64,000 bases of DNA from Nocardia niigatensis NBRC 100131. GTDB taxonomy: Bacteria > Actinomycetota > Actinomycetes > Mycobacteriales > Mycobacteriaceae. A model generated the notes under the pieces. That model was given only the letters and a program-made list of their open reading frames with translations, searched no databases and was not told the origin of the DNA. The translations under genes were made by a program, and so were the position numbers. Positions 60,315 to 64,000 of the stretch are shown here, in pieces (the first letter of the stretch is position 1; each line of letters opens with the position of its first letter). The stretch spans positions 62,001-126,000 of the forward strand of contig NZ_BAGC01000040.1 of NCBI RefSeq assembly GCF_000308655.1, in the 5' to 3' direction.

Positions 60315-60487
60315 ACACCGCTCCTCAATCCGCAATCCCAGCCTTCACTGAAGCCCCGGCAAGGTTGCCACAAGTTCGCGAGAATCCCCCACCACCACCC
60401 TCTCCTCGGCGTGCCACCCGCCCGGAACCCACTCGGACAATAGATGAATCGGGCAGCACGGACCTCGCGCCCGGCGGCTGGGCACGC

Positions 60488-63400
60488 CTACTCGAACTCG
60501 GCGAGAACCTGGCGGAGGAAGACACGGAGGACTGGCTGGGTTGATGTCGTTGTGTTGTAGAGGGTTTGGATCGCCGGCTGGAGGGCCGCACCGGTGTCCA
60601 CGACCAATCGGATGAGGCCATTCTCGGCGCAGCGGGTCAGGGCGGGTTCCAGGTATTCGGCGGCGCTTTCCGGGTCGCCGGCGGCGGTCAGGCAGGAGGC
60701 GTACAGGAGTTCGGCGATCAGTTGGGCGCGAGGACGATTCTGGGTTTTGATCACTTCGACGAGTCGATGTGCGCGGCGACAGGCCAGATCGACGGCGGTC
60801 CGGGTGCCGTCGCGGAGCAGTAGCCGGATGGCGGAGTCGTGGTCCAGTTCCGCGGTGACGGCGGTCGGCGCGTCGGGGTGGACGGTATAGGGGGCGAGGT
60901 GCTCGAGGTCGTGCCGGTCGGCGTCGGTGATCGGCAGGCCCAGTCGGATGCGTTCGTTGACCATGCGGGCCGCGAGGCGGGGCAGGGTCATGTTCGTCGC
61001 CAGTTTGGCGCCCTCGTCCAAGCGGTGATTGATGGCGTCGCGGTCGCCGCGCACCGCCGCCAGGCGCGCGCTGGTGCCGTAGCCCGCCATCTGAAACTCG
61101 GCCGCCCCGCCTTCGACCCCGAGGCCGTCCGCGAGCAATTCTTCGGCCTCGATGAATTGTCCTTTGTCGTACAGCAATTCGCCGAGCAGTACGCTGGCGA
61201 TCCGGGTGGCATGCGATTGCCCGCCCGTCTTCGAAGCCTCGGCCAGGGCGGTGCGGAATCGGGACTCGGCCGCGGCGACGTCGAGCTGTTCGTAGGAGGC
61301 GCTCCCGTCGATGCAGTCGCAGTAGACCGGGCCGAACGGTCCGCGCACCCGATCGCGGAATGGGTCGATCCATCGATGCCAGCTGTGCACTTCGGCGAAA
61401 TCGAAGCGATACAGCGCCGATATCATCGCCGCTACCGCCAGTCCGTGGGCCATGAAGGGCCGCACCGAATCTCGTTCCCGCACGACTTCGGGCGCCAGCA
61501 CAACCGTCTGGTCATTGGTGAACGCGATAGCAGCACGCACCAGCTTCACCTCCAGCTCGAGGCCCGCGGACCTACGATCACCGGCGTCTGCCGCGGCGAG
61601 CGCCGTCTCGGCGCGTTCCAGCGCGAGCGCGGCGGCGGCCGGCCGTTGCACGGCGACGCTCGCCCAGGCGATCTGTAGTTGCAGCTGCGGCATCGACGCG
61701 GTGAGCGAGCCGGGCAGTTTGGCCGCGAGGCCGAGCAGAGTCCCCAGACGCGACTGCTCCAGCAACTGTTCGCCGTGTTCGGCGACGAGCCGGCAGGCCC
61801 GCTCGGGTTCACCGGCGGCGAGCACGTGATCGACTGCCTCGGTGAGCATGTCGTGGTCGGCGAACCAGTCCGCGGCGATGAGGTGCAGCTCCTCGAGCAG
61901 TCCCGGATGCTGCCGGATCAGCCGTTCTCGCAGGAAGTCGGCGAACAGCGTGTGGTAGCGGAACCAGCGCAGGTCGTCATCGATGCTGCGCAGGAACAGA
62001 TCTTGCTGCCGCACCTGTTCGAGCATGTCCTGACCGTTGCTCACCCCGGTCAGCACCTCGGCGAGGTCACCGCTGATGCGCGCCGGAACCGAAGTGCGCA
62101 TGACGAATTCGAGCAGTTCGGGTTCGAGGGTGTCGACGACGTTCTCCATCAGGTATTCCTCGATGGCGTAGTGCCGTCCCGAGATCTGGTCGATGTACGC
62201 GCCCGGATTGTCGCGGCCGCGGAGCGACATGGAGGCGAGCTGCAGTGCCGCCGCCCAACCTTCGGTGGATTCGCGCAGTCGCTCGACCTCCGCCGCGCCG
62301 AGCTTCGGCGCGCCGTTTCCGGCGAAGAAGGCCGCGGCCTCCGCGCCGTCGAAGCGCAGCGCGGATTCGTCGATCTCCACGAGTTCGTCTCGAACCCGCA
62401 TGCGCCCCAGTGGAAGTCCGGTCCGATGCCGGCTGGTGACGATGACCCGCAGGTGATGGCAGCCGTTGTCGAGCAGAAACGCCATCGCCGCGATGGTGGC
62501 AGAACTGGTCACCCGATGCCAGTCGTCGATCACGAGGGCCACCGTCTCGCCGCTCTGGTGGATCTCGTCGATGAGGGTGGTCATGACGTGCCGCGCGGCG
62601 TCGCTGGCATGCTCCTCGAGCAGGCGCTCCAGGTTGGCCGCGACTCCCGGATGGGCATAGCGGATCGCCTCCACGACATGCGTCAGGAACCAGACGACAT
62701 TGTCGTCATCGTCGTCGACGCTCAGCCAGGCCGCTCGAATACCTTCGGCGGCAAGCGCATTCACCCATTCGGCGGCCAGGGTGCTCTTACCGAACCCGAC
62801 GGGTCCGTGGATCAGCACCAGCCGCCGGGCCTGACCTTCCCGCAACCGGTCGAGCAGCCGGCCGCGCAGCACCGGCCGACGCGGAGCGCTCGGCGGCCGA
62901 TAGCGGGTGGAGGGTATCGGCGCCGGCGCCGGACTCGAACGCGGCGCCGGAACGGGTACGGGCGGCGCGACCGCCTGCACCCCGACATCGGCCGGCAGCG
63001 CCATGGAGTCGACCGTGAGCCCGGTGGCGAATTGAATATTGCGGAGTCGATCGCCGAACTCCCGGGCGGTGGCCGGCCGATCCGAAGGATCCTGTGCCAT
63101 AGCGGATTCCAGCGCCGAGCACAGTGCGGCCGGCACATCGCTGTCGCGCAGGTTGGGCACCGGCTCGGAGGTGATCCGCACGAACTGCGCGACCATGGAC
63201 TCGCCCTCACGGCGTTCGAAGGCGGCGTGCCCGGTCAGCAGGCAGAACAGTGTCGCGCCCAACCCGTAGATGTCGGCGGCCTCGGCCGGTTCAGCGCCCC
63301 GCAGCACCTCCGGCGCGGTGAATGCCGGTGTGCCGGCGATGAGTCCGGACCCGGTCTCGAAAGCCCCACTGATGCGGGCGATTCCGAAATCGCTCAGCAG

Positions 63401-63889
63401 TGGTTCGCCGTAGTCGGATTGCAGGATATTGGCGGGATTCACATCGCGGTGCACGATCCCGTGCGAGTGCGCGACCGCCAGCGCCCCGGCGATCTTCACC
63501 CCGACTGAGAGCACCTCCTGCCACGGCAGCGGCCCCCGCTCGCGCAGCCGGGTCTGCATCGACCCGAGCGCGTAGTACGGCATGGCCAGATAGGGCCGTC
63601 CGGTGACGGTGACGTCGGCGGACAGCACCTGCACGATGTGCGGATGCCCGCCGAACCGTCCCAGCGTCCGCTGCTCCCGCAGAAACCGCGCCCGTTCTTC
63701 CTCGCTCGACCGCGTATCGAGCACCTTCACCGCGACCAGCCGGTCCAGCGAATGCTCGACGCACCGGTACACGACCCCGAATCCCCCGCGCCCGATCTCC
63801 TGGGCATCGTCGAATCCCGCCGCGGCAAGTTCCGCCGCGACACCTATTCGCAGGTCAGGCTGCGTACCTTCGCTATCCCGTTCGACCAT
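60488..63889 (-). CDS. pknK: Serine/threonine kinase fused to a MalT-like ATPase regulator (PknK-type)
   Basis: A 1133-residue PknK-like protein. Residues ~20-285 form an STK domain: GRGGFGVVYR loop, Lys55 in VAVKVLD, HRDVNPAN catalytic loop (147-154), SDFG at 166-169, TAPE at 191-194. From ~340 comes a STAND ATPase: Walker A GPVGFGKST at 363-371 and Walker B ETVALVIDDW. The remainder is helical MalT-type repeats, with no clear LuxR HTH at the end. Asn151 replaces the lysine usual in HRDxKPxN. In M. tuberculosis PknK is a stress and translation regulator. Confidence 0.92.
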   Translation of the reverse strand: MVERDSEGTQPDLRIGVAAELAAAGFDDAQEIGRGGFGVVYRCVEHSLDRLVAVKVLDTRSSEEERARFLREQRTLGRFGGHPHIVQVLSADVTVTGRPYLAMPYYALGSMQTRLRERGPLPWQEVLSVGVKIAGALAVAHSHGIVHRDVNPANILQSDYGEPLLSDFGIARISGAFETGSGLIAGTPAFTAPEVLRGAEPAEAADIYGLGATLFCLLTGHAAFERREGESMVAQFVRITSEPVPNLRDSDVPAALCSALESAMAQDPSDRPATAREFGDRLRNIQFATGLTVDSMALPADVGVQAVAPPVPVPAPRSSPAPAPIPSTRYRPPSAPRRPVLRGRLLDRLREGQARRLVLIHGPVGFGKSTLAAEWVNALAAEGIRAAWLSVDDDDDNVVWFLTHVVEAIRYAHPGVAANLERLLEEHASDAARHVMTTLIDEIHQSGETVALVIDDWHRVTSSATIAAMAFLLDNGCHHLRVIVTSRHRTGLPLGRMRVRDELVEIDESALRFDGAEAAAFFAGNGAPKLGAAEVERLRESTEGWAAALQLASMSLRGRDNPGAYIDQISGRHYAIEEYLMENVVDTLEPELLEFVMRTSVPARISGDLAEVLTGVSNGQDMLEQVRQQDLFLRSIDDDLRWFRYHTLFADFLRERLIRQHPGLLEELHLIAADWFADHDMLTEAVDHVLAAGEPERACRLVAEHGEQLLEQSRLGTLLGLAAKLPGSLTASMPQLQLQIAWASVAVQRPAAAALALERAETALAAADAGDRRSAGLELEVKLVRAAIAFTNDQTVVLAPEVVRERDSVRPFMAHGLAVAAMISALYRFDFAEVHSWHRWIDPFRDRVRGPFGPVYCDCIDGSASYEQLDVAAAESRFRTALAEASKTGGQSHATRIASVLLGELLYDKGQFIEAEELLADGLGVEGGAAEFQMAGYGTSARLAAVRGDRDAINHRLDEGAKLATNMTLPRLAARMVNERIRLGLPITDADRHDLEHLAPYTVHPDAPTAVTAELDHDSAIRLLLRDGTRTAVDLACRRAHRLVEVIKTQNRPRAQLIAELLYASCLTAAGDPESAAEYLEPALTRCAENGLIRLVVDTGAALQPAIQTLYNTTTSTQPVLRVFLRQVLAEFE

Positions 63890-64000
63890 GCCCCGCTCAT
63901 TTGCTCGACGAGTTGGGCCCCGACCCCCCGATCGTAACCACCGGTATGCCCGATCCGGGAGCGTTCCCCGGGCGCGCCGGTGGGCGCGCGAGAGTTCCGC

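Overview
The window is GC-rich, gene-dense DNA from a mycolata-type actinobacterium, most likely Nocardia or a close relative. The assignment is inference. It rests on base composition, frequent GTG/TTG starts with ATGA/GTGA gene overlaps, a PknK-type kinase fused to a MalT-like regulator, clusters of FadE/FadD/MaoC lipid genes, and many TetR regulators. I saw no rRNA, tRNA, insertion sequence or CRISPR array.

Layout. 0-7 kb: edge-truncated ADP-ribosylglycohydrolase, a stand-alone family-A DNA polymerase, a phosphotransferase/SDR pair divergent from an epoxide-hydrolase-like enzyme, then TetR and PadR regulators. 7.3-11.3 kb: a NYN-like gene and a tight four-gene operon of exported and membrane proteins with YtkA/FixH-like features that suggest envelope metal (copper) handling. 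11.3-13.9 kb: small proteins and decayed genes. 14.0-19.8 kb: glutamine-synthetase-like ligase, class-I amidotransferase-like hydrolase, aldehyde dehydrogenase and SDR in one operon, convergent with an amino acid/amine permease. This is a complete gamma-glutamylation route that fits an amino alcohol such as ethanolamine better than a diamine. 19.9-31.3 kb: regulators with visible operators, a methyltransferase, an amidase, two secreted proteins, a universal stress protein, PnuC, and several gene remnants.

31.4-42.9 kb is a catabolic block: TetR, two zinc-free MDR reductases, an ABM monooxygenase, three acyl-CoA dehydrogenases (two overlapping and probably forming one heteromeric enzyme), MaoC hydratase, SDR, a second TetR, acyl-CoA ligase and an overlapping phosphotriesterase-like lactonase. 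A TTGAATCCGGATTCAA palindrome and weaker relatives lie at promoters here. A half-site-like copy lies between the divergent genes near 4.7 kb, beside a TetR that is roughly three quarters identical to the one at 39.5 kb. I infer one paralogous-repressor regulon covering both loci.

43-64 kb: a GMC oxidoreductase/aldehyde dehydrogenase pair with a divergent PucR regulator whose N-terminus carries a 24-base coding repeat. Then come AraC, DUF72, GIY-YIG and a frameshifted HTH gene, followed by PIG-L deacetylase, an NTF2-like protein and an MpaB-like oxygenase with an EthR-like repressor and two phased operators. The end holds an MFS exporter/TetR pair with three operators, another TetR/SDR pair, an XRE protein and the PknK-like kinase. 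Several strong hairpin terminators separate these units.
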